DNA from: Candidatus Omnitrophota bacterium
Lineage (GTDB): Bacteria > Ratteibacteria > UBA8468 > B48-G9 > DSTR01
Reading direction: 5' to 3'
DNA: 7,717 bases
NCBI GenBank assembly: GCA_023818865.1
Contig: JAMWDF010000115.1
Coordinates: 1-7,717 of the forward strand
Part shown: positions 6,560 through 7,717 of the stretch, one piece after another
Numbering within the stretch: the stretch's first letter is position 1
How the letters are laid out: each line of letters opens with the position of its first letter
Program-made: the position numbers and the translations under genes
Notes under the pieces: model-generated
What the model was told of the DNA's origin: nothing
The model's database searches: none
The model's input: the letters and a program-made list of their open reading frames with translations, nothing else

Positions 6560-7699
6560 TCATCCTCCTCTTATTCCACCTACTCCCAGGTAGGCAATCT
6601 GGGCGGTGGGATTTTCTAATTTGTTATGCCGCCGGCTTGGTTCAGCCACTGTCAGTTCCAAGGTATGTTGGCCGTAGGGCAATCCGTGAGCCAAAACAAA
6701 ACCTTTCCCGAATTCAATGAAGTGAAGAAGGTAAGGCCCTGGAACTTTCTTGCCATCAAGAACCGCATTCACTTTCAACCCATTGTTATACATTAAGCCG
6801 AAAACAGCCACCGCTGTTCCCTGAAAGCGAAAAACCATCCGGGAGCCAGGAGTCCCCACCAGCAAGTTATCAAAATACCAGGGAACCAATTCCGGACTTT
6901 TTCGCTGCCAGTTACCCTCAACAACGACCTCAGAAGATCTGGAAGGGTCTACCAGCTCGGTAAACTGTAATTCGTCAGAAATCAGAGGCGGTGGTATTGC
7001 CTCCCGCCAGTCTTTCTTGTTGCCCTGCAAGAAAGCAGCTACATTTTCTTCAAAGCAATCCCGGATCGCTTCAAAAGCCAACCAGTTGCCGTAGTCATTA
7101 AGATGGACATTATCCTTTTTTTCAAATTCAATGGAAACATCATCCCACTTCTGTCCCCGATGTCTCAAAGCCTGGTAAATATACCGCTGAATGTCTACAA
7201 ACGGTAGGTCATAATAATCGGCTATCTTTCGGTGCAGGGAATGGTCCACCGAACCATCGGGAGTAGTCGGGTCTGTCCCTGGCCGACAGCCAGTCCCCAA
7301 AATCATAACATCACATCGGCCCTTCGCCTGAAGGAGTTTTCTGACAATTCCTTCCATTCCTTTTAAGACCAGGGTTTTATCAGGTACTCCCCGATCATTC
7401 ACACAAAACTCCACCAGAGCCAGGTCTGGGTTGTGCGGCAGGACATTTCGCTCAAGGGTAAAGGCAGTAACAAATGACTCGCTGGCTCCAACCGCGCCCA
7501 TGATTTCACTCACCTGGTTGTGATAAACCGGGTGATATTTTCGGTAAAGATATTTAAGAAAAAGAGCCCGCCAGGAAGTTTCCGCGGTATTACTGGCTCC
7601 CACCCCGGTGGTAAGAGAACCACCGAGAAAAGCCACTCCACAGTGACTAGCGGCAAAAATTTTCTGAACGGCTAAAGGTAACCGACACGTTTTCACCAT
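6560..7699 (-). CDS. SGNH/GDSL-type esterase with C-terminal beta-sandwich domain
   Basis: A 379-residue predicted hydrolase. The SGNH blocks are visible: GGSLTTG (26-32) with nucleophile Ser28, a Gly-containing block II around GAVGAS (68-73), CVND (99-102) with Asn101, and DNVH (196-199) giving the Asp196/His199 pair. These enzymes remove acyl groups, often acetyl, from sugars, polysaccharides or lipids; the substrate cannot be read from the sequence. A second domain (about 245-376) is rich in beta strands and has FRFQGTAVAVFGL (290-302), VLDGKK (313-318) and GLPYGQHTLELTV (339-351), resembling the jelly-roll domains attached to carbohydrate esterases. No signal peptide is evident at the N-terminus and six cysteines are scattered, so as drawn the protein is cytoplasmic. 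The ATG has an AGGAG site five bases upstream. It is first in this run, separated from the next gene by 78 bases, and more GC-rich than its neighbours, so a functional link to them is uncertain. Confidence 0.88.
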   Translation of the reverse strand: MVKTCRLPLAVQKIFAASHCGVAFLGGSLTTGVGASNTAETSWRALFLKYLYRKYHPVYHNQVSEIMGAVGASESFVTAFTLERNVLPHNPDLALVEFCVNDRGVPDKTLVLKGMEGIVRKLLQAKGRCDVMILGTGCRPGTDPTTPDGSVDHSLHRKIADYYDLPFVDIQRYIYQALRHRGQKWDDVSIEFEKKDNVHLNDYGNWLAFEAIRDCFEENVAAFLQGNKKDWREAIPPPLISDELQFTELVDPSRSSEVVVEGNWQRKSPELVPWYFDNLLVGTPGSRMVFRFQGTAVAVFGLMYNNGLKVNAVLDGKKVPGPYLLHFIEFGKGFVLAHGLPYGQHTLELTVAEPSRRHNKLENPTAQIAYLGVGGIRGG

Positions 7700-7704
7700 C
7701 GTTT

Positions 7705-7709
7705 CTCCT
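7705..7709 (-). promoter_or_regulatory. Ribosome-binding site of the SGNH esterase gene
   Basis: AGGAG on the minus strand, five bases before the ATG at 7697-7699. It supports this ATG over the GTG that forms the next codon. Only eight further bases of upstream sequence are present, so a promoter cannot be judged. Confidence 0.8.
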
Positions 7710-7717
7710 GGTAAATC

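Noticed and set aside
6498..6563. A 21-codon minus-strand frame starting at an ATG that overlaps the esterase stop
   Set aside because: The AGGAGG touches the ATG with no spacing and is itself part of the Gly-rich esterase C-terminus. The peptide has no recognisable feature and most of it lies in the inverted repeat.

Overview
The window is a tight, one-directional gene cluster read entirely from the minus strand. In transcription order (high to low coordinates) it holds an SGNH/GDSL-type esterase (6560-7699), an AMMECR1-domain protein with an N-terminal export signal (5888-6481), a very large bacterial alpha-2-macroglobulin with an intact thioester motif (798-5891), and a VanW-domain protein with a signal peptide (121-795). 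About 98% of the window is coding. I see no tRNA, rRNA, CRISPR array, insertion sequence or phage gene.

The last three genes behave as one unit. The AMMECR1 stop and the alpha-2-macroglobulin start share four bases (ATGA), and the VanW start lies two bases after the alpha-2-macroglobulin stop. All three products carry N-terminal export signals, so they are predicted to act outside the cytoplasm. The esterase is set apart: it is 78 bases upstream, lacks a signal peptide, and is more GC-rich on the lines I counted (about 53% against about 40%). It may be co-transcribed but need not share the function.

The most interesting reading is an envelope defence and repair cassette. In proteobacteria, thioester alpha-2-macroglobulins (YfhM type) are typically paired with the peptidoglycan synthase PBP1C: one traps proteases that breach the outer membrane, the other repairs the wall. 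Here the partner gene is a VanW-domain protein. As I recall, VanW domains have recently been reported to act as L,D-transpeptidases in Clostridioides difficile. This cassette could therefore be an analogous trap-and-crosslink pair with a different wall enzyme, plus an exported AMMECR1 protein of unknown role. The gene identities rest on visible motifs; the joint function is inference.

The organism is a bacterium, probably uncultured and probably diderm, because the alpha-2-macroglobulin looks like a lipoprotein of the periplasmic class. The sequence does not let me name a phylum. The last 120 bases at the low-coordinate end contain no certain gene and include a hairpin that may terminate the operon.
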